From NCBI GenBank assembly GCA_030695945.1, contig JAUYOG010000057.1:62001-126000 (forward strand): a stretch of DNA of 64,000 nt, written 5' to 3'. The position numbers and the translations under genes were made by a program. The stretch's first letter is position 1; each line of letters opens with the position of its first letter. The notes under the pieces are model-generated. The model worked only from the letters and a program-made list of their open reading frames with translations, ran no database searches and was not told the origin of the DNA. The stretch comes from Ramlibacter sp. (GTDB taxonomy: Bacteria; Pseudomonadota; Gammaproteobacteria; Burkholderiales; Burkholderiaceae_C). This document shows positions 31,584-40,772 of the stretch, piece after piece.

Positions 31584-34580
31584 TCAGGCGAGCAACTGCA
31601 CGTTGCCGCCGGCCGCGGTCGTGTTGATCGTCAACGTCTGCTCGGCGCAGAAGCGGTAAAGGTAGTGCGGCCCGCCGGCTTTCGGGCCGGTGCCCGACAG
31701 GCCTTCGCCGCCGAAAGGCTGCACGCCGACGACGGCGCCGATCATGTTGCGGTTGACGTAGCAGTTGCCGACGTGCGCGCGCGCGGCCAGCGCCAGCGCG
31801 CGGCTGTCGATGCGCGTCTGGATGCCCAGCGTGAGGCCGTAGCCGAGCGCATTGACTTCGTCGATCACCGCCTGCGGGTCGCCGGCCCAGCGCACGATGT
31901 GCAGCACCGGGCCGAAGATCTCCTGCTTCACGTCGGCGATGCGGGCCACCTCGAAGGCCTGCGGCGGAATCAGGTAAAGGTTGTCATGCCGGGCTTGACC
32001 CGGCATCCATGGCTCGCGCGCCGGATCGAGTCCGGCATGACAGACATCCTTGGCGACGGTGCGAAGGCGTTCGACGTGCTTTCGGATCCCCTCGAAGGCC
32101 TCGCCATCGATCACAGGCCCGACATCCGTGGACAAGAGCGCGGGGTCGCCCGTCGCCAGCTCGCGCGCCGCGCCCTGGATCATCTCGATCACGCCGTCGG
32201 CGATGCCCTCGTGCACGCACAGCAGCCGCAGCGCCGAGCAGCGTTGCCCGGCGGAGCGGAAGGCGCTTTGCACCACTGCGTCGGCGACCTGCTCCGGCAG
32301 CGCGGTGGAATCCACCACCATCGCGTTGATGCCGCCCGTCTCCGCGATCAGCGGGACGATGGGGCCATCCTTGGCCGCGAGCGCGCGCTGGATGATCTTG
32401 GCCACCTGGGTCGAGCCGGTGAAGACCACGCCGGCGATGCGCGGCTCGGCGACGAGCGCCGCGCCCACTGTCTCGCCCGGACCATGCAATGACTGCAGCG
32501 CGTCAGGCGGGACGCCCGCGCCGTGCAGCAGCTTCACGGCTTCCAGCGCGATGGCGGGCGTCTGTTCGGCCGGCTTGGCCAGCACCGTGTTGCCGGCGGC
32601 GAGCGCCGCGGCGACTTGCCCGGTGAAGATCGCGAGCGGGAAGTTCCAGGGGCTGATGCACACCCACGGTCCGCGCGCGACAAGGCGCAGCTCGTTGCTT
32701 TCGCCCGTGGGACCGGGCAGGGCGAGCGGCTGCATGATCCGTTCCGCTTCATTGGCGTAGTAGCGCAGGAAATCCACGGCTTCGCGCACCTCGGCCACGC
32801 AGTCGCCCCAGGTCTTGAACGCCTCCTTCACGAGCAGCGCGCACAGGTTGGGCAGCTGCGCTTCCATCGCGTCGGCGGCGCGGCGCAGCATGCCGGCGCG
32901 TTCGGACACCGGCGTTGCGCGCCACGTGGGGAAGGCGGCCAAGGAGCGGCTCACGGCTTCGGCCGCGCGTGCCGCATCGAACACTTCGACCGTCGGCACC
33001 TGGACAGCTTGATACGCGGCCAGCAGCGGCGCGCGCATGCTTTCCACGGCCAGGTCGTAGCCCATGCTGTTCTTGCGCTGCGCGCCGTACAGGTCGGGCG
33101 GCAGCGGCAGCGACGGAGCGGCCTGAAGCCTCAGCGGCGAGAGCAGCAGCTGGTCCATGCCCACGGATTCGTCGGCAAGCTGGTGCACGAAGGAATTGTT
33201 GGCGCCGTTCTCCAGCAGCCTGCGCACCAGGTAGGCGAGCAGGTCACGGTGCTGGCCCACGGGGGCGTAGACGCGACAGGCGATCAGCGGGTTGCGCAGC
33301 ACCTCGCCGTACAGGCCTTCACCCATGCCGTGCAGGCGCTGCAGTTCGAACCTTGCTCCCGTGCGCGCGGCCATCTGGAGGATGGCCGCGATGGTGCCCG
33401 CGTTGTGCGTGGCGAACTGCGGGTAGATCACGTCCTGTGCGTCCAGCATGGCGCGGGCGCAGGCCAGGTAGGAGATGTCCGTGTGGTGTTTGTGCGTGAA
33501 CACGGGGTAATGGGGCATGCCCATTTCCTGGGCGCGCTTGATCTCGGCGTCCCAGTACGCGCCCTTGACGAGGCGGCACATCAGCCGAAGGCCATAGCGG
33601 CGCGCGAGCGCGGCGACATGGTCGACCAGCTCCAGTGCGCGTGTGTGGTACGACTGCAGCGCCAGCCCGAAGCCCTGCCACTGCGGGTGCTGGCGCGCGA
33701 CTTGCGCGGCCAGCGCCTCGAACACGTCGAGCGAGATTTCCAGCCGGTCCATCTCCTCGGCGTCGATGGCCAGGTTGATGTTGGCGCGCGCGGCGCGCTC
33801 GCACAGGCTCCAGACGCGCGGCACCAGCTCGGCCATCACGCGCTCGCGCTGCGCGTCCTCGTAGCGCGGGTGCAGGGCGCTCAGCTTGATCGAGATGCCG
33901 TCGTTCGCTTCCACCGCGTTGCCTGTCTGGGCACGCGCCGCGATCGTTTCGATCGCGTCCTGGTAGCTGGCCAGGTAGCGCAGCGCGTCGCGATCGGTGC
34001 GCGCGCCTTCGCCCAGCATGTCATAGGAGTAACGAAGGTTCTTCATGTTGCGCCGTGCCGAATCCGCCTCGCGCAGCGCCTCGCCCATCTCCTGGCCGAG
34101 CACGAACTGGCGCCCGAGCAACTGCACCGCCCGCAGCGTTGCCGCGACGACGGTGCGGGCGCCGAGCTTGCCGAACAGGCCACCCTCGTTCTGGCCATCG
34201 GGCAGGAATCTCTTCGACATCGCGATCGCCGTGCGTGAGAGGCGCGACAGCGCGCCGTCGGCGGCGCTCTCGAAATCGGCCCGGCCCAGCTGGTCGGCGG
34301 TGAGCGCGATGGCGGTCTCGGCGTCCGGCACTCGAAGCAGCGCTTCTGCGAGGCGCATCAGGGCGAGGCCCTCCGCAGTGGAGATGGGGTATTCCTTCAG
34401 GAGGCTTTCCATCGCCCAGAACGGGGGCGGGTGCTTGCGCACGGCCTCGACCCAGGGCCGCGCGACGCGAGCGGCAGCCGGCCAGTCCAGCGCTTCGTGC
34501 AGGGATTGCAGGCGTTGCGCAACGACGTCGGCTTCGCGGCGGTAGGGGAAGGGCAGGCGTTGGGCGGCAGTTGCGGGCAT
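31584..34580 (-). CDS. putA: Bifunctional proline dehydrogenase / P5C dehydrogenase PutA
   Basis: PutA oxidises proline to glutamate in two steps. This 998-residue form has the FAD-binding proline dehydrogenase barrel (about residues 170-470, with LMCRLVKGAYWDAEIKRAQE and CRVYAPVGQH). The aldehyde dehydrogenase domain (about residues 540-990) has PWNFPLAIFTGQVAAALAAG, the catalytic Glu in IAETGGINA and the catalytic Cys in AGQRCSALRLL. The N-terminal DNA-binding domain of E. coli PutA is absent, in keeping with the separate Lrp-type regulator next door. Residues about 847-867 are encoded by an inserted palindromic repeat, in frame. Confidence 0.95.
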   Translation of the reverse strand: MPATAAQRLPFPYRREADVVAQRLQSLHEALDWPAAARVARPWVEAVRKHPPPFWAMESLLKEYPISTAEGLALMRLAEALLRVPDAETAIALTADQLGRADFESAADGALSRLSRTAIAMSKRFLPDGQNEGGLFGKLGARTVVAATLRAVQLLGRQFVLGQEMGEALREADSARRNMKNLRYSYDMLGEGARTDRDALRYLASYQDAIETIAARAQTGNAVEANDGISIKLSALHPRYEDAQRERVMAELVPRVWSLCERAARANINLAIDAEEMDRLEISLDVFEALAAQVARQHPQWQGFGLALQSYHTRALELVDHVAALARRYGLRLMCRLVKGAYWDAEIKRAQEMGMPHYPVFTHKHHTDISYLACARAMLDAQDVIYPQFATHNAGTIAAILQMAARTGARFELQRLHGMGEGLYGEVLRNPLIACRVYAPVGQHRDLLAYLVRRLLENGANNSFVHQLADESVGMDQLLLSPLRLQAAPSLPLPPDLYGAQRKNSMGYDLAVESMRAPLLAAYQAVQVPTVEVFDAARAAEAVSRSLAAFPTWRATPVSERAGMLRRAADAMEAQLPNLCALLVKEAFKTWGDCVAEVREAVDFLRYYANEAERIMQPLALPGPTGESNELRLVARGPWVCISPWNFPLAIFTGQVAAALAAGNTVLAKPAEQTPAIALEAVKLLHGAGVPPDALQSLHGPGETVGAALVAEPRIAGVVFTGSTQVAKIIQRALAAKDGPIVPLIAETGGINAMVVDSTALPEQVADAVVQSAFRSAGQRCSALRLLCVHEGIADGVIEMIQGAARELATGDPALLSTDVGPVIDGEAFEGIRKHVERLRTVAKDVCHAGLDPAREPWMPGQARHDNLYLIPPQAFEVARIADVKQEIFGPVLHIVRWAGDPQAVIDEVNALGYGLTLGIQTRIDSRALALAARAHVGNCYVNRNMIGAVVGVQPFGGEGLSGTGPKAGGPHYLYRFCAEQTLTINTTAAGGNVQLLA
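31982..32042. repeat. TGTCATGCCGG palindromic repeat inside putA
   Basis: Outer arms TGTCATGCCGG (31982-31992) and CCGGCATGACA (32032-32042) are perfect inverted repeats; an inner CCGGGCTTGACCCGG is a further palindrome. Copies occur at about 38747, 43654 and 61154. Here it is translated as part of PutA without breaking the frame. Confidence 0.8.
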
Positions 34581-34673
34581 GGCGGCGTCTCGAAGAACAA
34601 TCCCGCTATGGTGGCTCGCTTTCTGGTGAGTTTCACGCTAAATTCCGAGAAATGGCCGCATGATTCACTATCA

Positions 34674-35153
34674 ATGACCGACGCACTAGCCGATATCGAC
34701 AGGATCGACCTCAAGATCCTGAATGTCCTGCAGCAGGACGGCCGCATCTCCAACACCAAGCTGGCCGATGCGGTGGCACTCTCGCCTACGGCCGTGCTGG
34801 CGCGCGTGCAGCGGCTCACACGAGACGGCTACATCCTCGGCTACGAAGCGCGGCTGAACCCGCTCAAGCTCGGCGCGGGGATGATGGTGTTCGTCGAGGT
34901 GCTGCTCGACCGGACCACGCCCAACGTGTTCGAGGCGTTCAAGGCGGCGGTGCAGGTGCACGACGAGATCGCGGAATGCCACATGGTCGCCGGCGGCTTC
35001 GACTACCTGCTCAAGACCCGGATGGCGGATATGCAGGCATATCGCAACTTCGCGGGCACGGTGCTGTGGCAGTTGCCGGGCGTGCGCGAAACACGAACCT
35101 ATGCGGTGATGGAGGAAGTGAAGAGCACGACGCGGCTGCCGCTGGGCGTCTGA
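34674..35153 (+). CDS. Lrp/AsnC-family regulator, probable activator of putA (PutR-like)
   Basis: This 159-residue Lrp-family protein has a helix-turn-helix in DRIDLKILNVLQQDGRISNT, followed by LADAVALSPTAVLARVQRL. The RAM effector domain includes MMVFVEVLLDRTTPNVFEAF and ECHMVAGGFDYLLKTRM. It is divergent from putA with 93 bp between the starts, the arrangement known for PutR/BkdR-like regulators that activate proline use. Start ATG 34674 fits the family length. The effector is presumably proline (inference). Confidence 0.9.
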   Translation: MTDALADIDRIDLKILNVLQQDGRISNTKLADAVALSPTAVLARVQRLTRDGYILGYEARLNPLKLGAGMMVFVEVLLDRTTPNVFEAFKAAVQVHDEIAECHMVAGGFDYLLKTRMADMQAYRNFAGTVLWQLPGVRETRTYAVMEEVKSTTRLPLGV

Positions 35154-35200
35154 CCCGGCCGTGGGAATCCGCGGGGCGCCGGCGAGTCGAAGTGATTGCC

Positions 35201-36517
35201 ATGTGGTCCCGTGCCATCTCATGCCTGCTCGGCTGCGCCGCGCTGGGCGCCGCTGTCACCGCCGATCCCGCCTCGCCGCTGGTGTGGGAGCCTGCCGTCG
35301 AGGTCGCGAGCGGCCGGGCCGAGCGCGGCCCATGGCGCCAAAGCGAATCGCGCTTCGACTACGTGGACGACCCGGCGGTGGCCGTCGATGCGCAGGGCGG
35401 CGTCGCCATCGCCTGGGTGGACCAGGCGCGCAAGGCCGTGCTGTTCCAGCACTTCGCGCCCGATGGCAAGGCGCGATTGGACCAGCCCGTGGACGTATCG
35501 CGCCGGCCGGAGACTTTTTCCTGGCTGCCGCGCATCTCGATTGCGCCGGACGGCCAGGTGGCCATCGCCTGGCAGGAGATCGTCTTTTCCGGCGGATCGC
35601 ACGGTGGCGAAATCCTGGTGGCGAGCTCGCGCGACGGCGGCCGGACGTTCTCCCATCCGGCCAACCTGTCCAACTCGAAGGCCGGCGACGGCAAGGGCCG
35701 CATCGACAGCGAACGCTGGCACAACGGCAGCCTCGACATCGCGGCCGGACCGGACGGGGCCGTGTACGTTGCGTGGACCGAGTACGAAGGCGCGCTCTGG
35801 ATCAGCCGCCGGGCCGGGGGCGGGGGAAGCTTTTCGCGGCCGGTGCGCATCGCGGGCAGCACTGCCGCACCGGCGCGCGGCCCTTCACTGGCGGTCGGGC
35901 CCGGCGGTGTGCTTCACGTCGCGTGGACGGTCGGGGAGGACGAAGGCGCCGACATCCACCTCGCCACATCGACCGATGGCGGCGCGAGCTTCGGCCGCGC
36001 GCAGCGCGTCGCGCCCAGCCGCACGTACTCGGACGCGCCCAAGCTGGCCGTCGATCCCGCCGGGATGCTGCACCTCGTGTATGCGGAGAGCGCCGGCGGC
36101 CCGTTCGACCGTTTCCACATCCGCCATACCCGCTCGAGCGACGCAGGGCAGAGTTTCGAGCCCTCGCGCGACATCTCGGCGCCCCTGCCCGCCGGGTCCG
36201 CGGGCGCCGGGTTTCCCGCGCTGGGCATCGACTCGCAGGGCCGCCTCTACGTCACCTGGGAGCTGTACGGGCAGGTGCGCCAGCCGCCGCGCGGGCTTGC
36301 GCTGTCGGTCTCCATGGATGGTGGCCGCCGGTTCACCACGCCGAGTGTCGTGCCCGGCAGCATCGACGCCGCAGGCGGCTTCAACGGCAGCGGCCAGGGC
36401 CTGCTGATGAAGAAACTCGCGGTCAACGGCGCCGGTGCCGTCGCCATCGCCAACAGCAGCTTCAGGCCGGGCTCGCACAGCCGCGTGTGGCTGATGCGCG
36501 GCCGGCTGCCGCCTTGA
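35201..36517 (+). CDS. BNR/sialidase-fold repeat protein, exported
   Basis: A 438-residue protein with a signal peptide (MWSRAISCLLGCAALGAAV) and about five beta-propeller repeats of the BNR/Asp-box type. Examples are SRDGGRTFSHPANLS, STDGGASFGRAQRV, SSDAGQSFEPSRDI and SMDGGRRFTTPSVV. Each S-x-D-x-G-x-x-F/W motif is an Asp box. The fold is shared by sialidases and many unrelated binding proteins. The catalytic Arg triad of sialidases cannot be assigned, so enzymatic activity should not be assumed. Confidence 0.8.
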   Translation: MWSRAISCLLGCAALGAAVTADPASPLVWEPAVEVASGRAERGPWRQSESRFDYVDDPAVAVDAQGGVAIAWVDQARKAVLFQHFAPDGKARLDQPVDVSRRPETFSWLPRISIAPDGQVAIAWQEIVFSGGSHGGEILVASSRDGGRTFSHPANLSNSKAGDGKGRIDSERWHNGSLDIAAGPDGAVYVAWTEYEGALWISRRAGGGGSFSRPVRIAGSTAAPARGPSLAVGPGGVLHVAWTVGEDEGADIHLATSTDGGASFGRAQRVAPSRTYSDAPKLAVDPAGMLHLVYAESAGGPFDRFHIRHTRSSDAGQSFEPSRDISAPLPAGSAGAGFPALGIDSQGRLYVTWELYGQVRQPPRGLALSVSMDGGRRFTTPSVVPGSIDAAGGFNGSGQGLLMKKLAVNGAGAVAIANSSFRPGSHSRVWLMRGRLPP

Positions 36518-36619
36518 ACCCGAGCCGGGGCCCATGGCGATCGGCGTCGGTTTCATCGTTTTCCCTCAAACTGCGCGGTGGCGCAGGAATTACCCTCGCC
36601 ACCCAACGAACCGATCCCA

Positions 36620-38113
36620 ATGACTTATCTCCTCGCACTCGACCAGGGCACCTCCAGCTCGCGCAGCATCGTCTTCGACGCGGGCGGCAAGATCGTGGCG
36701 CAGGCCCAGCGCGAACTGCCGCAGATCTTCCCGCAGCCGGGCTGGGTCGAGCACGACCCGATGGAAATCTGGCGCGGCCAGCTCGCCACGGCGCGCGATG
36801 CGCTCGCGAAAGCGGGGCTGAAGGCAGCCGACATCCGCGCCATCGGCATCACCAACCAGCGCGAAACCACGGTCATCTGGAACCGCAGGACGGGCGTGCC
36901 CATCCACCACGCGATCGTCTGGCAGGACCGGCGCGGCGAGCCGGTGTGCGCCCAGCTGCGCGAGCAGGGCCACGCGCAGTCGATCCAGGCGCGCACCGGG
37001 CTGCTGATCGACTCGTACTTCTCCGCCACCAAGATCAAGTGGCTGCTCGACCACGTGCCGCAGGCGCGCGAGCAGGCGCAGCGCGGCGAACTCGCGTTCG
37101 GCACCATCGACAGCTGGCTGTTGTGGCAACTGACCGAGGGCGCGCTGCACACGACCGATGTGACCAACGCCTCGCGCACCATGCTGTTCAACGTCCACAC
37201 GAACCAATGGGACGAGGACCTCCTGGCACTGCTGGACGTCCCCGCGGCGCTGATGCCCCAGGTGCTGCCCTCGAGCGCCCATTTCGGCGATACGGCGGCG
37301 TCGCTGCTGGGCGCGCCCGTGATGATCGGCGGCGTGGCCGGGGACCAGCAGAGCGCCCTCTTCGGGCAGGCCTGCTTCAGGGAAGGCATGGCCAAGAACA
37401 CCTATGGCACCGGCTGCTTCATGCTGATGCACACGGGGTCGAAGTTCCAGACGTCCGCCAACGGGTTGCTCACGACCAGCGCGGCGCAGGTGACCACGCG
37501 AACCGAATTCGCGACCGAAGGCAGCGTGTTCGTCGGCGGGGCCGTGGTGCAATGGCTGCGAGACGGACTGCATGCCATCAAGGCCAGCGGCGAGGTGCAG
37601 TCGCTTGCCGAAAGCGTGCCCGACTCCGGCGGCGTGATGATGGTGCCCGCGTTCACCGGCCTGGGCGCACCCTACTGGAAGCCCGACGCGCGCGGCACCA
37701 TCACCGGCCTCACGCGGGGCACGACCGTCGCCCACATCGCGCGGGCGGCGCTGGAGAGCATCGCCTATCAGAGTGCCGCGCTGCTGCTGGCCATGAGCCG
37801 CGACGCGGTGGCGGCCGGCGCCGCGCCGGTGAGCGAGCTGCGGGTGGACGGCGGCGCCTGCGTGAACGACCTGCTGATGCAGTTCCAGGCCGACCTGCTG
37901 GGCATCCCGGTCGTGCGTCCGGCGGTGACGGAAACCACCGCGCTGGGCGCTGCTTACCTCGCCGGACTGGCCAGTGGCGTCTACAAGAGTACCGCCGAGC
38001 TCTCGGCGCTGTGGAAGGCCGAGCGGCGCTTCATGCCCACGCTGGATGCGGGCCGCGCGGCCGAACTCATGGCGCGCTGGGAGCATGCGGTGCGCCAGGC
38101 GACGTTGGCCTGA
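36620..38113 (+). CDS. glpK: Glycerol kinase
   Basis: GlpK phosphorylates glycerol to glycerol 3-phosphate, trapping it in the cytosol. The 497-residue length is normal. Family signatures are [17 protein letters not shown] at the N-terminus, [53 protein letters not shown] and [14 protein letters not shown] 36620 gives the standard start. No glpF or glpD is adjacent. The final residues and stop precede a DUF3617 gene by 74 bp. Confidence 0.96.
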   Translation: MTYLLALDQGTSSSRSIVFDAGGKIVAQAQRELPQIFPQPGWVEHDPMEIWRGQLATARDALAKAGLKAADIRAIGITNQRETTVIWNRRTGVPIHHAIVWQDRRGEPVCAQLREQGHAQSIQARTGLLIDSYFSATKIKWLLDHVPQAREQAQRGELAFGTIDSWLLWQLTEGALHTTDVTNASRTMLFNVHTNQWDEDLLALLDVPAALMPQVLPSSAHFGDTAASLLGAPVMIGGVAGDQQSALFGQACFREGMAKNTYGTGCFMLMHTGSKFQTSANGLLTTSAAQVTTRTEFATEGSVFVGGAVVQWLRDGLHAIKASGEVQSLAESVPDSGGVMMVPAFTGLGAPYWKPDARGTITGLTRGTTVAHIARAALESIAYQSAALLLAMSRDAVAAGAAPVSELRVDGGACVNDLLMQFQADLLGIPVVRPAVTETTALGAAYLAGLASGVYKSTAELSALWKAERRFMPTLDAGRAAELMARWEHAVRQATLA

Positions 38114-38187
38114 CCACGGGGAAAGCGCGGATTCTGCCGCTGCGCCCCCCGGCGCAGAATCGGGTTTTCCTTGCATCGGGGGAACCC

Positions 38188-38742
38188 ATGAAATTGCATC
38201 ACCTCCTGGCCGCCGCGCTGGCGGCTTTCGCGACCACCGCCGGGGCCCAGGCGCTCAAGCCGGGCCTGTGGGAAGTCACCCACAAGACGAACAGCGGCAA
38301 CAGCCAGATGGACCAGCAGATGGCACAGATGCAAAAGCAGATGGCCGCGATGCCGCCCGCCCAGCGCAAGCAGATGGAGGAGATGATGGCCAAGAATGGC
38401 ACACAGATGCCCGCCGCCGCGCCCGGAGGCGGCATGAGCATGAAGATGTGCATGACCCGCGAGATGGCCGAGCGCAGCGAGATCCCGGCGCAGCAGGGCG
38501 ACTGCAAGACGACCCACCAGTCGCGCAGCGGCAACACGATGAAGATGGCGTTCACGTGCACCAACCCGCCTTCCAGCGGCGAGGGCCAGTACACCTTCAC
38601 CAGCCCCGAGGCCTACAGCATGAAGATGGCCGTCAGCACCACGGTGCAGGGCAAGCCCCACAAGATGAACATGGAAGGCTCGGGCAAGTGGCTGGGCGCC
38701 GACTGCGGCAGCATCAAGCCCATCGCGCCGCCGAAGAAATAA
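38188..38742 (+). CDS. DUF3617 family exported protein
   Basis: This 184-residue protein has a signal peptide cleaved near AGAQA and the DUF3617 opening LKPGLWEVTHKTNSG. A Met/Gln-rich stretch follows (QMAQMQKQMAAMPPAQRKQM), then two cysteine-containing segments (MKMCMTREMAER, GDCKTTHQ) and a C-terminal GKWLGADCGSIKP. The function of the family is unknown; it is frequent in Burkholderiales and probably periplasmic. A palindromic repeat starts 4 bp after its stop. Confidence 0.85.
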   Translation: MKLHHLLAAALAAFATTAGAQALKPGLWEVTHKTNSGNSQMDQQMAQMQKQMAAMPPAQRKQMEEMMAKNGTQMPAAAPGGGMSMKMCMTREMAERSEIPAQQGDCKTTHQSRSGNTMKMAFTCTNPPSSGEGQYTFTSPEAYSMKMAVSTTVQGKPHKMNMEGSGKWLGADCGSIKPIAPPKK

Positions 38743-38746
38743 GGGC

Positions 38747-38817
38747 TGTCATGCCGGAAATGATCCGGCATCCATGTCAGCGCGCGAAGAGGGATCCCGG
38801 GTCAAGCCCGGGATGAC
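38747..38817. repeat. TGTCATGCCGG palindromic repeat overlapping the yggS 3' end
   Basis: TGTCATGCCGGAAATGATCC begins the element and GTCAAGCCCGGGATGAC ends it. It fills the gap between two convergent genes and provides the stop codon (38802-38804) and last residues of the yggS product. Confidence 0.75.
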
Positions 38818-39512
38818 GAATCCTCTTTTGCAGGCCTGCTCCCGAAAACCGCGGTGCCCACGCGAACCATCGTGCTTCCCGCCGCGATGGCGGCCTCGAG
38901 GTCTGCCGTCATGCCCATGGACAAGGTGTCGAGCGCGAGGCCGGACGCCCGCAGTTCGTCGAAAAGCGCCTTCGCCTTCATGTGAATGGCCTTCTGCGCC
39001 GCGAAATCGGCCGCCGGTTCGGGGATGGTCATGATGCCCCGCAGGGCCAAACGTGGCAGTTGCGCCACATCTCGCGCCAATGCCAGCGCGTCCTGGGACG
39101 CCACGCCGGACTTGGCCGGCCCGCCGTCGATGTTGACCTGGATGCACACTTGTAACGGCGGCATGCCCTCCGGCCGCTGCTCCGAGAGCCGCTGCGCCGT
39201 TTTCAGGCGGTCTACCGTGTGGGCCCAGTCGAAGTGCGCGGCCACGAGGCGCGTCTTGTTGCTCTGGATGGGGCCGATACAGTGCCATTGCAGCGGAAGA
39301 TCGCGCAGCAGCGCGATCTTCTCGACACCCTCCTGGATGTAGTTCTCGCCGAAGGCGCCCTGGCCCGCGGCGAACGCCTCGCGCACCGCCTCGGGCCCGA
39401 AGGTCTTGGACACCGCCAGCAACGTGACATCCTGCACGGGACGTTGCGCCCCCGCACACGCGGCGGCGATGCGCTGGTGAACTCTCTGGAGGTTGTCGGA
39501 AATCGTGGTCAT
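38802..39512 (-). CDS. yggS: YggS-family pyridoxal 5'-phosphate homeostasis protein
   Basis: YggS/PLPBP binds pyridoxal phosphate and keeps vitamin B6 and amino-acid pools balanced. The 236-residue protein has the PLP lysine motif LLAVSKTFGPEAVREAFAAG, GENYIQEGVEKI, WHCIGPIQSNKTR, LQVCIQVNI and the phosphate-binding MGMTADLEAAIAAGSTMVRV, followed by GTAVFG. ATG 39512 fits the family. The last residues (after SRPAK) and the stop are encoded by a palindromic repeat. It is divergent from pilT, the common arrangement in proteobacteria. Confidence 0.93.
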   Translation of the reverse strand: MTTISDNLQRVHQRIAAACAGAQRPVQDVTLLAVSKTFGPEAVREAFAAGQGAFGENYIQEGVEKIALLRDLPLQWHCIGPIQSNKTRLVAAHFDWAHTVDRLKTAQRLSEQRPEGMPPLQVCIQVNIDGGPAKSGVASQDALALARDVAQLPRLALRGIMTIPEPAADFAAQKAIHMKAKALFDELRASGLALDTLSMGMTADLEAAIAAGSTMVRVGTAVFGSRPAKEDSSSRA

Positions 39513-39622
39513 AATTGGTCGGTCGAGCCGACGCGCCAGCGCGCGGCTCACCTATTGTCGCTGTTCGAGCCGACGCCGAAGGCGCGGCGCAACCGCGACA
39601 GACCTAGTCAAAGAGGGGCTCT

Positions 39623-40666
39623 GTGGACATTACCCAGCTGCTGGCGTTCAGCGTCAAGAACAAGGCATCGGACCTGCATCTCTCGGCGGGGCTGCCGCCC
39701 ATGATCCGTGTCCACGGCGACGTGCGGCGCATCAACGTGGACCCGCTGGACCACAAGCAGGTGCACGCCATGGTGTACGACATCATGAACGACACCCAGC
39801 GCAAGAACTACGAAGAGTTCCTGGAAGTCGATTTCTCGTTCGAGATCGACGGCCTGGCGCGCTTTCGGGTCAACGCGTTCAACCAGAACCGCGGCGCCGG
39901 CGCCGTGTTCCGGACGATTCCGTCCAAGATCCTGTCGCTCGAGCAGTTGAACGCGCCCAAGATCTTCGGCGAGCTGGCGCTCAAGCCGCGCGGCATGGTG
40001 CTGGTGACCGGCCCCACGGGTTCGGGCAAGTCCACCACGCTGGCTGCGATGGTCAATTACCTGAACGAGACCGAGTTCGGCCACATCCTCACGGTGGAAG
40101 ACCCGATCGAGTTCGTGCACGAATCCAAGAAGTGCCTGATCAACCAGCGCGAGGTCGGCCCGATGACGCTGTCGTTCGCCGCCGCGCTGAAGTCCGCCTT
40201 GCGGGAAGACCCGGACGCGATCCTGGTGGGCGAAATGCGCGACCTGGAAACCATCCGCCTCGCGATGACGGCCGCCGAAACCGGCCACCTGGTGTTCGGC
40301 ACGCTGCACACCTCGAGCGCCGCCAAGACCATCGACCGGATCATCGACGTGTTCCCGGCCGAAGAGAAGGAAATGATCCGCGCCATGCTCTCCGAATCGC
40401 TGCAGGCCGTGGTCTCGCAGACGCTGTGCAAGACCAAGGACGGCAACGGCCGCGTCGCGGCGCACGAGATCATGCTGGGCACCTCGGCGATCCGCAACCT
40501 CATCCGCGAGGCCAAGGTGGCCCAGATGTACTCGGCGATCCAGACCGGCAACGCCTTCGGCATGCAGACGCTGGACCAGAACCTGTCGGACCTGGTCAAG
40601 CGCAACGTCATCAGCCCGGCCGAAGCCCGCGGCAAGGCCAAGATCCCGGAAAACTTCCCAGGCTGA
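39623..40666 (+). CDS. pilT: Twitching motility ATPase PilT
   Basis: PilT is the hexameric ATPase that retracts type IV pili. The 347-residue protein shows the N-terminal ASDLHLSAGLPPMIRVHGD, Walker A GPTGSGKSTTLA, the Asp and His boxes (VGEMRDLETI, TGHLVFGTLHTSSAAKTIDR), and the C-terminal AIRNLIREAKVAQ that is specific to PilT. It uses a GTG start at 39623 with AAAGAGGGG upstream. A repeat and a cyclic-nucleotide-binding protein gene separate it from pilU. Confidence 0.96.
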   Translation: MDITQLLAFSVKNKASDLHLSAGLPPMIRVHGDVRRINVDPLDHKQVHAMVYDIMNDTQRKNYEEFLEVDFSFEIDGLARFRVNAFNQNRGAGAVFRTIPSKILSLEQLNAPKIFGELALKPRGMVLVTGPTGSGKSTTLAAMVNYLNETEFGHILTVEDPIEFVHESKKCLINQREVGPMTLSFAAALKSALREDPDAILVGEMRDLETIRLAMTAAETGHLVFGTLHTSSAAKTIDRIIDVFPAEEKEMIRAMLSESLQAVVSQTLCKTKDGNGRVAAHEIMLGTSAIRNLIREAKVAQMYSAIQTGNAFGMQTLDQNLSDLVKRNVISPAEARGKAKIPENFPG

Positions 40667-40696
40667 ATATGGTCCCCACGCTCGTCACTACGTATA

Positions 40697-40752
40697 CGTC
40701 GCTGCCACCCGAGGGAGCGCAGCCGCCTTGGGGCGGCCCGGCGGCGACCGGG
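40697..40752. repeat. CTTGGGGCGGCCCGG repeat, copy 1
   Basis: CGCTGCCACCCGAGGGAGCG, then CTTGGGGCGGCCCGGCG between pilT and the next gene. It matches 44399-44450, where the same repeat lies inside dolP. The repeat type is common between genes of Comamonadaceae (from memory). Confidence 0.65.
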
Positions 40753-40772
40753 CGGAACGTTCGGGAGCAGGC

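Noticed and set aside
30100-34300. Long open frames opposite the SPFH, SH3-like and putA genes
   Set aside because: They have the His/Arg/Gln-rich composition typical of antisense shadows and no recognisable domain.
35161-38742. A very long open frame running through the BNR and glpK genes in another frame
   Set aside because: It is an artefact of high GC content; both genes have clear family motifs in their own frames, and the long frame is Arg/Ala/Gly-rich nonsense.
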